DNA of 64,000 nt. Source: CBDDFQ01 sp965227035 (lineage in GTDB: Bacteria; Pseudomonadota; Gammaproteobacteria; Burkholderiales; Burkholderiaceae_C). The notes beneath the pieces are model-generated. The model made no database searches. It saw only the letters and a program-made list of their open reading frames with translations, and was not told the DNA's origin. The stretch's first letter is position 1, and each line of letters begins with the position of its first letter. Below, in pieces: positions 1-7,447 of this stretch. The stretch covers positions 2,728,001 through 2,792,000 of the forward strand of contig OZ245724.1 of NCBI GenBank assembly GCA_965227035.1, read 5' to 3'. The position numbers and the translations under genes were made by a program.

Positions 1-492
1 GGTTTCGTCTTCCTTGATGGATTCGAAAGCGCGGCCGACGCGCGAATGCTTCAGGCGCCAGAGCACCGCCAGCACCACCACCAGAGCGATGGCCACATGC
101 CACCATTCGGTGGACTGCGGAATGCCGTTCAGGCCCAGCGCGCCCCCAGTCAGCGAGTCGGCGTTCAGGATCACGATGCGCACCACCTCGCCGAAAGCCA
201 GCGTGGCCATGGCGAGGTAAACACCCGACAGCCGCAAGGTGGGCTTGCCGATGATGAAAGCCATGAGCGAGGGCGCCGCCATGCCGCCCAGCAGCGCTAC
301 CGGGAAGGGCGCGCCGTAACGCATGGTCAGCAGCGAAGCCGCGTAAGCGCCTATGCCCATGAACGCCGCGTTGGCGATGGACAGCATGCCGCAGGCCAGC
401 GTCAGATAGATGGACAGGGCCAGCAGCGAGTTGGTGCCCAGCGTGAGCACCAGGTTGCTGTAGACAGACCAGAAATTGTCGAGCCACTCCAT
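1..492 (-). CDS. livM: Branched-chain amino-acid ABC transporter permease LivM (3' end outside window)
   Basis: The reading frame is open from an ATG at 492 to the window edge, giving the first 164 residues of a hydrophobic permease. The sequence carries the LivM-type segments TLACGMLSIANAAFMGIGAY and SGVYLAMATLAFGEVVR, seen here directly. LivM proteins form the inner-membrane channel with LivH and import leucine, isoleucine, valine or similar substrates. The ATG lies one base after the livH stop (TGA-C-ATG), so the two are translationally coupled. The ATPase genes livG and livF are expected just beyond the left edge. The substrate is not deducible: Liv-type systems in this order also carry amides, urea or aromatic acids. 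Confidence 0.9.
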   Translation of the reverse strand, partial: MEWLDNFWSVYSNLVLTLGTNSLLALSIYLTLACGMLSIANAAFMGIGAYAASLLTMRYGAPFPVALLGGMAAPSLMAFIIGKPTLRLSGVYLAMATLAFGEVVRIVILNADSLTGGALGLNGIPQSTEWWHVAIALVVVLAVLWRLKHSRVGRAFESIKEDET

Positions 493-493
493 G

Positions 494-1375
494 TCAGACC
501 TTGCGCTCGAGCAGTGTGCCGAACAGGCCCTTGGGCCGGACCAGCAATATCAGGAAAAGCAGACCGAAAGCCACGGCGTCACGCATGCTGGATCCGATGT
601 AGGCCACCGACAGCACTTCGGCAAAGCCCAGGAACAGCCCGCCGATCAGAGCGCCGCGGATGTCACCCATGCCGCCCAAAATAATCACGGCGATGCCCTT
701 TTCCAGCATCGACTTGCCCATGAGCGGAAACAGGGCGTTGGAATAAAGGCCGATCAGCACGCCGGCAATGCCGCCCAGGCCTGCGGCAACGAACGACGTC
801 AGGAAGAACAGGCCTTCTACGTTGATGCCCAGCAGGTAGGCCGCGCGTGGCGACTCGGCAATGGCACGCAGCGCCCGGCCGAGTTGTGTCTTCTTGAGCG
901 CCAGCAACAGCACCCCCATTAGCACGAACGAGAGCAGGATGATGCCCAGCTCCAGCGCCGTGAGCGTGAGGCCGCCCAGATTGAGCGACTTGTCGGACAC
1001 GAAGTCGGAGGGGAAACGCAAATTGGCCGCACCAAAAATGCCCTGCACGCCGTTGGTCAGGATGATTCCCACGCCGATGGTTGCGATCATGGGGATCAGG
1101 TGGGGCGCGTTACGGGCGCGCAGCGGCTTGAGCACCATCGCGTCGATGATGAGACCGACGATGCCGCTGAAGGCAAAGGCCACCAGCAGCGCAGCCCAAA
1201 GCGGCAACGCAAAGCGCGCCACCGCCTGCTCGGCGGCATAGGCGCCCAGCATGAAGACGGCGCCATGCGAAAGATTGATGACGCCCAGGATGCCGAAGAT
1301 GAGCGTGAAGCCGAGCGCGAAAAGCGCATACACGCATCCGAGCGACAGGGCATTGACTAATTGCTGTTCCAGCAC
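494..1375 (-). CDS. livH: Branched-chain amino-acid ABC transporter permease LivH
   Basis: Integral membrane permease of the HAAT family, about 293 residues, with the family stretch ALFALGFTLIFGILGVINLSH near the N-terminus and multiple hydrophobic segments. It pairs with LivM in the inner membrane. I chose the GTG at 1375 (VLEQQLVNAL) because an AGGTAG ribosome-binding site ends 7 bases before it and LivH proteins normally begin at this point; an ATG at 1420 would add 15 residues that do not look like LivH. It is separated from the upstream binding-protein gene by a strong hairpin terminator, so it is probably expressed at a lower level than that protein. Confidence 0.93.
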   Translation of the reverse strand: MLEQQLVNALSLGCVYALFALGFTLIFGILGVINLSHGAVFMLGAYAAEQAVARFALPLWAALLVAFAFSGIVGLIIDAMVLKPLRARNAPHLIPMIATIGVGIILTNGVQGIFGAANLRFPSDFVSDKSLNLGGLTLTALELGIILLSFVLMGVLLLALKKTQLGRALRAIAESPRAAYLLGINVEGLFFLTSFVAAGLGGIAGVLIGLYSNALFPLMGKSMLEKGIAVIILGGMGDIRGALIGGLFLGFAEVLSVAYIGSSMRDAVAFGLLFLILLVRPKGLFGTLLERKV

Positions 1376-1420
1376 GATGGGACTACCTGACTGGAGCGCA
1401 GAGGGCGCGCCCCGAAACAA

Positions 1421-1454
1421 AGAAAAAAGGCTGCGCGGTGAGCCGCGCAGCCTC
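1421..1454 (-). terminator. Hairpin terminator/attenuator between binding protein and livH
   Basis: A perfect 10-bp stem (GGCTGCGCGG at 1429-1438, CCGCGCAGCC at 1443-1452, 4-base loop) is followed on the minus strand by six T residues (1423-1428). It sits between the stop of the binding-protein gene (1469) and the livH start (1375). This form is that of an intrinsic terminator. In an operon it would let only part of transcription continue into the permease genes. Confidence 0.85.
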
Positions 1455-1468
1455 GGGGAACACAGTGC

Positions 1469-2620
1469 TTACTTCTCGATGACGAACGCGTTGCCCTTGG
1501 TCACGCTGACGATGGGCAGTTGTTGCGCGTCGTAGCCAGCGGGCTTGCCTGCAGCCGTGGCACGGCGGAACTGGAATGCGCCGGTGGCACCGTTCCATTT
1601 CACGTTGGGCAAGGCGTTGCGCAAGGCGGTACGGTCGGCATTCAAGTCGCCGGAGATCGTGACCGTCTTGAGCGCCGTGGCCATGATGTACATCGCGTCA
1701 TAGGCCTGCGCGGCGAACTGGTCGGGCGAGGTCTTGAACTTGTCCGAAAAAGACTTGATGAACTTCACGTTTTCCGGAATGGTGCTGCTCACCGACCAGG
1801 GGCTGCCGACATATAGACCGTCGGACTTGTCCTTGGCCAGGTCGAACACCTTGACGGAATTCATGCCATTGCCGCCGATGATCGGCACGTTCAGTCCGAG
1901 CTGGCGGGCCTGAACCATGATGGGCGCGCCTTCGGCCAGCAGGGCCGACAGCACGATGGCGTCGGGGTTGGTGGCCTTTATCTTGGTCAGCTGGGCTTTG
2001 AAGTCGACGTCGCCCTTGGCGAAGGTTTCGGTCGTGGTGACCGGCAGCTTCATGTCGTCCAGTGCGGTCTTGAAGTTGTCGTAGCCGCTCTTGGTGAACA
2101 CGTCGTCGTTGCCGTACAGAACAGCAACCTTCTTGATGTTGGACTTCTTGACCGCCATCTTCAGCGTCTCGGGCAGAACGTCTGCTTCGGTGACGGAGTT
2201 GCGGAACACGTAGTCGCCAATGGAGGTAATGCCGTCGGCCGTATTGGAGGTGCCGAAAGCCACCGTCTTGGCAGCCTGGGCGATAGGGTCGGCGGCCTGG
2301 GCCGAATTGGACAGCGTGGGGCCGAACACCATCAGCACCTTGTCCTGGAAGATCAATTTCTTGAAAACGTTGATCGCTTCTTCCTTCTTGCCCTGCTCGT
2401 CTTCCACCACCAGCACCAGCTTGTTGCCGTTGACGCCGCCAGCGGCATTGATCTCGTCAGCCGCCAGCTGGAAGCCATTGCGGATGGATACGCCGTACTG
2501 CGCGGCGCCGCCGGTCAGAGCTTCAGCCACGCCCAGCTTGATGTCGGCGGCCAATGCGTTGGAAGCGAATGCGGTCGATATGGCCAGCGCCAACACGGCG
2601 GCGACGTTTTTGTGTCTCAT
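1469..2620 (-). CDS. Branched-chain amino-acid ABC transporter periplasmic binding protein (LivJ/LivK type)
   Basis: Predicted 383-residue periplasmic type I solute-binding protein. It starts with a clear Sec signal peptide (MRHKNVAAVLALAISTAFAS, cleavage probably after ALA near residue 25) followed by ADIKLGVAEALTGGAAQYG, typical of the Peripla_BP_6 family. The ATG at 2620 has an AAGGAA ribosome-binding site 7 bases upstream. It is the first gene of the transporter operon visible here and is followed by a hairpin terminator and then livH and livM. It would deliver the ligand to LivHM. The ligand class (leucine-like amino acid, amide or aromatic acid) cannot be told from sequence. Confidence 0.9.
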   Translation of the reverse strand: MRHKNVAAVLALAISTAFASNALAADIKLGVAEALTGGAAQYGVSIRNGFQLAADEINAAGGVNGNKLVLVVEDEQGKKEEAINVFKKLIFQDKVLMVFGPTLSNSAQAADPIAQAAKTVAFGTSNTADGITSIGDYVFRNSVTEADVLPETLKMAVKKSNIKKVAVLYGNDDVFTKSGYDNFKTALDDMKLPVTTTETFAKGDVDFKAQLTKIKATNPDAIVLSALLAEGAPIMVQARQLGLNVPIIGGNGMNSVKVFDLAKDKSDGLYVGSPWSVSSTIPENVKFIKSFSDKFKTSPDQFAAQAYDAMYIMATALKTVTISGDLNADRTALRNALPNVKWNGATGAFQFRRATAAGKPAGYDAQQLPIVSVTKGNAFVIEK

Positions 2621-2768
2621 CTGATTTCCTTGTGAAGTCTGAAAAACCTCATATTTTTGCAGAAAAAGGTCTTGCTGCGAAATTCTCGGGTTGGCGTGAA
2701 TAGCGCAAGTCGGAACGCGACCTACTCGCTGGCAACCATCGCGGACATACAGTCGCGCTGCGTTGCGG

Positions 2769-2783
2769 CATCGATCATCGATG
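2769..2783. promoter_or_regulatory. Perfect 7-bp inverted repeat in the binding-protein/lipoprotein intergenic region
   Basis: CATCGAT-C-ATCGATG is a perfect dyad of 7-bp arms with a one-base spacer. It lies in the 255-bp gap between the divergent binding-protein gene (start 2620) and the lipoprotein gene (start 2876). It has the shape of a dimeric-repressor operator. No cognate regulator is adjacent, so the role is inference. Confidence 0.3.
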
Positions 2784-2875
2784 TTCGATGTCCTGAAAAA
2801 CGGCTTTCCAAGGCCTCATCCTCCCGCTAAAGTTTCACCGCTGAGGGATCAATAAAAAACGAGGGGAAATGCATT

Positions 2876-3571
2876 TTGAATATCAAAAGACTTTTATCAA
2901 CCGTATGCGTCATTGCGGCGATGGTCATCCTGACCGGGTGTGCAACTCGCACGGAGATGGCACTCAAGGACGATGGGGACGTCATCAAAAGCGACAGCAA
3001 ACCGCTTTACCTGATGACCGCCACGATCCGCAATATCCATAAACCAAGGTATCAACCGAAACTCTTAGTCGTTCACATCGCGCGTGATGGCGGCGAAGAA
3101 GTGGCAACACGACTGAACTTCACGATGGATGACAAGGCAAGAGCTGAAACAGACTCTCCAGCGGACGGGAGCACCTACTTTCTACGCATGGCTCTTGACC
3201 CCGGGAACTACGAAATACAAGGAATGACCAGCATGGGCCGGGCGTTTCCCCTGACTGGTTTTTTCAGTACGCCAATCTACACAGACCTCAAGGTGGGCGA
3301 GCGTGGCGTTTACTACCTCGGCCATATCGAAGCGTCGGTACGCGCAAGAGTCGGGAATGAGTTCAGAGCCGGACCCATGATCCCGCTACTAGACCAAGCC
3401 ATTACGGGTGCTTCGGACGGTAGCTTCGACATCGAGATTTCCGACCGATTTGCCCAAGACGAGGTTTCGTTTCGCACAAAATTTCCGGCGTTGAAAGATG
3501 TGTCGATCATCAAGGCCGTAATGCCTCCGTTCGACCGGGCCAAAGCGCAAGAGCGTTGGGACAAGCAGTAG
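2876..3571 (+). CDS. Putative outer-membrane or periplasmic lipoprotein, unknown function
   Basis: A 231-residue protein starting with a lipoprotein signal peptide: basic N-terminus (MNIKRLL), hydrophobic core and lipobox LTGC with the acylated cysteine at residue 22. The start is TTG at 2876, supported by GAGGGG nine bases upstream; a nearby ATG at 2869 is in another frame. The mature part reads as mixed beta strands (YLMTATIRNI, LLVVHIARDGG, NYEIQGMTSMGRAF) with no motif I recognise. Codon use looks less GC-rich than in flanking genes, possibly recent acquisition. It stands alone, divergent from the transporter genes and convergent with the hydrolase gene. Confidence 0.75.
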   Translation: MNIKRLLSTVCVIAAMVILTGCATRTEMALKDDGDVIKSDSKPLYLMTATIRNIHKPRYQPKLLVVHIARDGGEEVATRLNFTMDDKARAETDSPADGSTYFLRMALDPGNYEIQGMTSMGRAFPLTGFFSTPIYTDLKVGERGVYYLGHIEASVRARVGNEFRAGPMIPLLDQAITGASDGSFDIEISDRFAQDEVSFRTKFPALKDVSIIKAVMPPFDRAKAQERWDKQ

Positions 3572-3613
3572 TTTCCCCGGAGCGATGAAGCGACAAGCTT
3601 CAATCCATCGAGT

Positions 3614-4354
3614 TCAAGAGTTCAAGCATCGATCGAACAATGCCTTCAACTCAATCCACCCACGGGAAGCAGCGGCTTGGTCGAACACGGGAAAATCGGG
3701 AACCATCCATCCGTGCGCGGCGCCGTGGTAAACCTCAGTTCGGAATTTGACGTGCGCCTGTTCAAGTGCGTCTTCGACGCGCAAAGCCATCGAGGGCGGA
3801 TAGCTTTCGTCGTTCTCGGCACTTGCGATGTAGACCTCACCTCCGATGTTCGCCGCCAGCACATGGGGGCTGAACCGACCATCGGTCGCCAGGTTTCCGC
3901 CATGGAAGCTTGCCACCGCAGCGAATCTGTCGGGGAATTCGGATGCCGCCGCCAGGGCCAAGCCGCCACCCATGCAGAAGCCGACAGCACCTATCTTCGT
4001 GCCCTTGATGTCTTCGCGCGTATCAAGATATGCAACCAGGTACGCTGAATCACTGATGACTCTGGCTGTTCCGGTTGTTGCCATAAGTGGGCCGAGGATC
4101 GCTCCGACGTCTCCTGCGAAAACTTCTTTCGGAACGAGTGGCTCGTAATGGCCAAAGCGGTAATACAGGTCAGGCAACAGCACGACATAACCGCAATCAG
4201 AAAGTTGCTGGGCCATTTGAAGCATGGCGGGCCGCATTCCCCCGGCGTCTCCGAAAAAGATCGCCGCTGGCCACGGCCCATTGCCTGAAGGCGTTACGAC
4301 GTAGCAGCCGCACTGGCCGGCATCGGTAGAAATGACGATTTTCTCAACTGGCAT
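3614..4354 (-). CDS. Dienelactone hydrolase family protein
   Basis: Alpha/beta hydrolase of about 246 residues. The triad of the dienelactone hydrolase family is visible: nucleophile Cys127 in GFCMGG, Asp182 in ENDES and His214 in HGAAHGW. Family members open lactone rings such as carboxymethylenebutenolide in chlorocatechol breakdown, or act as general carboxylesterases. The frame is open to 4612, but that would overlap the divergent LysR gene. I chose the second ATG of an ATG-ATG pair (4354) because GAGG lies 6 bases upstream and the fold begins there. Its divergent LysR neighbour at 4529 is the likely regulator. True substrate unknown. Confidence 0.85.
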   Translation of the reverse strand: MPVEKIVISTDAGQCGCYVVTPSGNGPWPAAIFFGDAGGMRPAMLQMAQQLSDCGYVVLLPDLYYRFGHYEPLVPKEVFAGDVGAILGPLMATTGTARVISDSAYLVAYLDTREDIKGTKIGAVGFCMGGGLALAAASEFPDRFAAVASFHGGNLATDGRFSPHVLAANIGGEVYIASAENDESYPPSMALRVEDALEQAHVKFRTEVYHGAAHGWMVPDFPVFDQAAASRGWIELKALFDRCLNS

Positions 4355-4489
4355 CATCGGCCTCAATGAAGATTTGATCTGGAAGACTTCGCAAGAATAT
4401 CGCGGACGGAAGCGGTGGCCTGCCGTCTCGAGCTGATTGCGAACGTCCTCGAACGCTAGCACCGGCCGTCGGCGCGCATTAACGGGAAT

Positions 4490-4504
4490 ACTTGCAACGT
4501 AAGT
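4490..4504. promoter_or_regulatory. Candidate LysR-type binding dyad
   Basis: ACTT-N7-AAGT lies in the 174-bp intergenic region between the divergent hydrolase and LysR genes, 25 bases before the LysR start. Its shape fits the T-N11-A type site bound by LysR regulators. Short dyads of this size occur by chance, so confidence is low. Confidence 0.3.
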
Positions 4505-4528
4505 CACATATGCCCTTATTCTCTTTCC

Positions 4529-5437
4529 ATGCACTTGCATTCCAGAGCGCTCGTTCACTTTGACGTCATTCGCCGATGCGGCTCCATTCGCGAGGCCGCC
4601 CGCCAGCTGCACTTATCGTCTTCTGCATTGAACAGGCAACTGCTTGAACTGGAAAACGAGATTGGCAGCCCTCTGTTCGAGCGTCTACCCGCCGGGTTGC
4701 AGCTCACACCGGTCGGAGAAATTCTGTCGCGCCACGTCATCAGTGTGGTGCAGGACGCCCAACGCATGGAGGGCGAGCTTGACGCGCTGAAGGGCATGCG
4801 GCGTGGCGAGGTCGACGTAGTAACTGTGGAATCGCTCACTGCCGACTTCATACCGCGCGTGCTTCACCAGATGACGGAGTTGCATCCCGGTGTGCGCATC
4901 CGCGTGAGGATCGCAGGCTCCGTGGAAGCTGCAACCCAAGTTGCTCAAGGGTTGGCCGATGTCGCGATCTGCTTCGTGTGGCAGCGCTTCGAGGAGCTGC
5001 GACAAATCGCCGTTGGCAAGTTCAACCTCGGTGCGATCGTCGCGCCAGGTCATCCGCTTGCCGAGCAGAAACGCGTCACGCTCAATGAGTGCGCGCGACA
5101 TCCCATGGTGCTTCCGACGCCTGACCTCGCGCTGCGCGACGAACTGCGACCGCTGCTCGCAGCGCAGGGCCGGCAGGCGAGGATAGTGCTGGAAACAGGT
5201 TCGTTCGAATTGATGCGCCGCCTCGCCGTACAGGGCACCGGTCTGGCATTCGTGAACCGCTTCGGCATTGAACGCGAGCTCGAGCAGGGCACCCTCGTTC
5301 ACTTGCCACTCAGGCCCGCAGTGATATTCCATCTCGGTGTCTACGTGCGCGCAGCAAGGACTCTTCCTCCAGCACTGGATGCGCTCATCCAATTGGCCTC
5401 AGCCGAAATCGAACGCCGCGCCGAGGATGAGGTGTAG
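4529..5437 (+). CDS. LysR-family transcriptional regulator
   Basis: 302 residues. The N-terminal winged helix-turn-helix is clear (CGSIREAARQLHLSSSALNR, residues about 16-35), followed by the family segment LFERLPAGLQLTPVGE and a periplasmic-binding-like effector domain from about residue 90. LysR proteins usually activate a divergent gene when a small acid or aromatic ligand binds. The divergent gene here encodes the dienelactone hydrolase, and the downstream same-strand genes encode a Bug binding protein and a MOSC protein. No strong ribosome-binding site was seen before the ATG at 4529. Ligand unknown. Confidence 0.9.
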   Translation: MHLHSRALVHFDVIRRCGSIREAARQLHLSSSALNRQLLELENEIGSPLFERLPAGLQLTPVGEILSRHVISVVQDAQRMEGELDALKGMRRGEVDVVTVESLTADFIPRVLHQMTELHPGVRIRVRIAGSVEAATQVAQGLADVAICFVWQRFEELRQIAVGKFNLGAIVAPGHPLAEQKRVTLNECARHPMVLPTPDLALRDELRPLLAAQGRQARIVLETGSFELMRRLAVQGTGLAFVNRFGIERELEQGTLVHLPLRPAVIFHLGVYVRAARTLPPALDALIQLASAEIERRAEDEV

Positions 5438-5586
5438 CAGGCCCTGGACATCTGGCGCCGCCATGCGCTGCTGCAGTTCTTGCACTGCCCCGAGCGTAAC
5501 TTTGAGCTATGACTCGAGCGACGTGTTCCCTAGAATTTTCTGCAGCCCGGACCCGTTATGGTCCCCACGTTCCGCAAAGGTTTTCA

Positions 5587-6600
5587 GTGTTCAAACTTCT
5601 TAATGAAACTTATCGTCGTCTGCCGGCGTTCAGCGGCATGGCGCTGTGTGTGTCACTGGCTGTCTTGCCCGTTTTTGCGCAGCCGGCCCCCGGTGGTCCA
5701 GGGGGCTACCCGAACCGCACGGTCCGAGTCATCGTGCCGGCAGCAGCCGGAAGCCTCACCGATCCCGTCGCACGCGTAATTGCCGAAGACATGGCGCACC
5801 GCACCGGGCAGGCATGGGTAGTGGACAACCGCGCCGGAGCGGGCGGGATCATAGGAACTGAAGCAACCGCCAGGGCGGCGCCTGACGGCTACACCCTGAT
5901 GCTGACTGCCAACAACTTCATCATCACTCCCGCCTTGTATGGCAATGTCCCGTACAAGGTGCCAGCCGACTTCACCTCCATCGGCCTCGTGGGCCGCGGC
6001 GACAATTTGCTGGTGGCTTCTACGGCCAGTGGCATCCGCAATCTGGCCGATCTGGTGACGCGGGCCAAGGCCAGCCCGGTGCCACTGAACTACACGTCTC
6101 CTCTTCTGGGCTCCGCCGCTCACTTGACCGTGGAACTGTTCAAACATAGCGCTGGCATCCAGCTGAACCATGTCGCGTACAAGGATTCAGGTCAGGGCAC
6201 GACAGACACCATGAGCGGTGTGATCCAGGTCAATGTAATGGGCATCGTGACAGCGTTGCCATACATTCGATCAGGCAAGCTGGTTCCTCTGGCCTGGACA
6301 GGCGCCACGCGCTCGGCCGATCTGCCCGATGTACCGACCTTTGTCGAAGCTGGCTACAAAGACGTGCACATGGGTCTCTGGTTCGCACTTGTCGGCCCCG
6401 CAAAAATGCCTCCTGACCAGGTCGCCTGGCTAAACCGGCAACTAAACCTATCGCTGACGTCGCCGGCCGTTCTTGATCGTTTGGGCGCGCTGCGCATCGC
6501 GCCCACACCGGCACCCGTGCAGGCACTCAACCAGGTCATCGCCGCTGAGCTGCCGGTGTACACCAAACTGGTCGCAGAAACCGGTATCAAACTTGAGTGA
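5587..6600 (+). CDS. Bug-family (TctC-like) tripartite tricarboxylate transporter binding protein
   Basis: About 337 residues. A signal peptide (hydrophobic stretch GMALCVSLAVLPVFAQ) is followed by the Bug-family opening YPNRTVRVIVPAAAGSLTDP and by NRAGAGGIIGTEATARAAPDG. Bug proteins are periplasmic binders of carboxylates, amino acids or nicotinate, greatly expanded in Alcaligenaceae and often lacking membrane partners next to them, as here. The start chosen is GTG at 5587, with AAGG six bases upstream; an upstream ATG at 5509 lacks a site and would extend the protein before the signal peptide. It touches the following MOSC gene. Ligand unknown. Confidence 0.88.
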   Translation: MFKLLNETYRRLPAFSGMALCVSLAVLPVFAQPAPGGPGGYPNRTVRVIVPAAAGSLTDPVARVIAEDMAHRTGQAWVVDNRAGAGGIIGTEATARAAPDGYTLMLTANNFIITPALYGNVPYKVPADFTSIGLVGRGDNLLVASTASGIRNLADLVTRAKASPVPLNYTSPLLGSAAHLTVELFKHSAGIQLNHVAYKDSGQGTTDTMSGVIQVNVMGIVTALPYIRSGKLVPLAWTGATRSADLPDVPTFVEAGYKDVHMGLWFALVGPAKMPPDQVAWLNRQLNLSLTSPAVLDRLGALRIAPTPAPVQALNQVIAAELPVYTKLVAETGIKLE

Positions 6601-6625
6601 GCTCGATCGACCGGACATCGTTGAT

Positions 6626-7141
6626 ATGCCGACCGGGGCAGTCGCCGGGTTGTTCACATGCGCATATGCGGGGGAGCCGATGCAGCGCGTTCCCGAAGTG
6701 ACAATCAAAGCGGGCCAAGGCATTGCCGGGGATCGTTACGCACTTGGACGGGGCGCCTACTCACCCCAGCTTCCTCTGAAGATTCGCCACATTACGTTCA
6801 TCACGCGGGATGGAGTGGAAGTCGCCAACGAATGGCAGGAGGCGTCGGGCCTGCCAGCATTCAGCGTGGAACAGACGCGCCGCAATGTACTTTTGGATGG
6901 TGTGTCGGCAAACGATTTGAACAACCTCGTTGGTCGCGAGTTCCGTGTAGGAGACCTGAAGTTTGTCGGGGTTGAACTTGCGACCCCTTGTCACAGACCT
7001 TCCGAACTCAGCGGGCTGGAAGGTTTCGTCGATGCATTCGAAAGGCGAGGAGGACTACGCGCAGAGGCTTGCTCCGACGGCGTTCTTCGCGTGGGCGACC
7101 CTTTTACCGGGAATGCAAATTTGCAGTCTCGCAAAAGTTGA
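6626..7141 (+). CDS. MOSC domain-containing protein
   Basis: About 171 residues resembling MOSC domains (molybdenum cofactor sulfurase C-terminal type): IKAGQGIAGDRYALGRGAYS followed by RHITFI and the later segment VELATPCHRP with a candidate functional cysteine. Stand-alone MOSC proteins bind molybdenum cofactor or handle sulfur transfer, as in the YiiM and YuaD types. The start is uncertain: ATG at 6626, or TTG at 6593, which would overlap the stop of the Bug gene and couple the two. No molybdoenzyme gene is nearby, so the partner is unknown. Confidence 0.75.
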   Translation: MPTGAVAGLFTCAYAGEPMQRVPEVTIKAGQGIAGDRYALGRGAYSPQLPLKIRHITFITRDGVEVANEWQEASGLPAFSVEQTRRNVLLDGVSANDLNNLVGREFRVGDLKFVGVELATPCHRPSELSGLEGFVDAFERRGGLRAEACSDGVLRVGDPFTGNANLQSRKS

Positions 7142-7447
7142 AATGGTGGGAAGAAGTACGAGCGACGAAGTATTCAAACTAAGAGAAGCTTCATAGTGAC
7201 GGCTTGCCTGTCCCGGCTTCGAAGCGCTGGTGGTGAACGGTGTCCATGCAGGACACGTCTCACCGCTGAATTCCATGGGATCAAGGAAATTTACAGGTAG
7301 TTCTTAGCGGGCGGGTGCTAGCGACGATCGACAGCTTCGACAAATTAACGACAGAACCCGCAAAAGATTCGCATTGCGCAACTCTGCGGGGTCGATCGTC
7401 GTCACAGTCGAGCTCTCTGCGATCCCCTTCACCAACTCCTACCCACA
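7142..7447. other. 306-bp non-coding stretch with repeat copy and hairpin
   Basis: No supported gene lies here. It holds one copy of a 33-bp repeat (7201-7233). Next is a long stem-loop at 7232-7264: GGTGA and TCACC outer arms, a 3-by-3 internal loop, and GTGTCC/GGACAC inner arms around ATGCA, with no T run after it. The remainder (about 7270-7447) carries the leader of the autotransporter gene; no clear promoter boxes were recognised. Confidence 0.6.
7201..7233 (+). repeat. 33-bp direct repeat, distal copy (candidate attachment-site remnant)
   Basis: Matches 10349-10381 at 30 of 33 positions in the same orientation: shared blocks GGCTTGCCTGT, GGCTTCGAAGC and CTGGTGG. The second copy covers the 3' CCA end of tRNA-Ser and its downstream flank. 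The two copies bracket the autotransporter gene alone. This geometry is that expected of attachment sites left by a tRNA-targeted integrative element, although no integrase gene is present. Confidence 0.65.

Noticed and set aside
4355..4612. N-terminal extension of the dienelactone hydrolase
   Set aside because: It would overlap the divergent LysR gene and remove the intergenic control region; a ribosome-binding site supports 4354.
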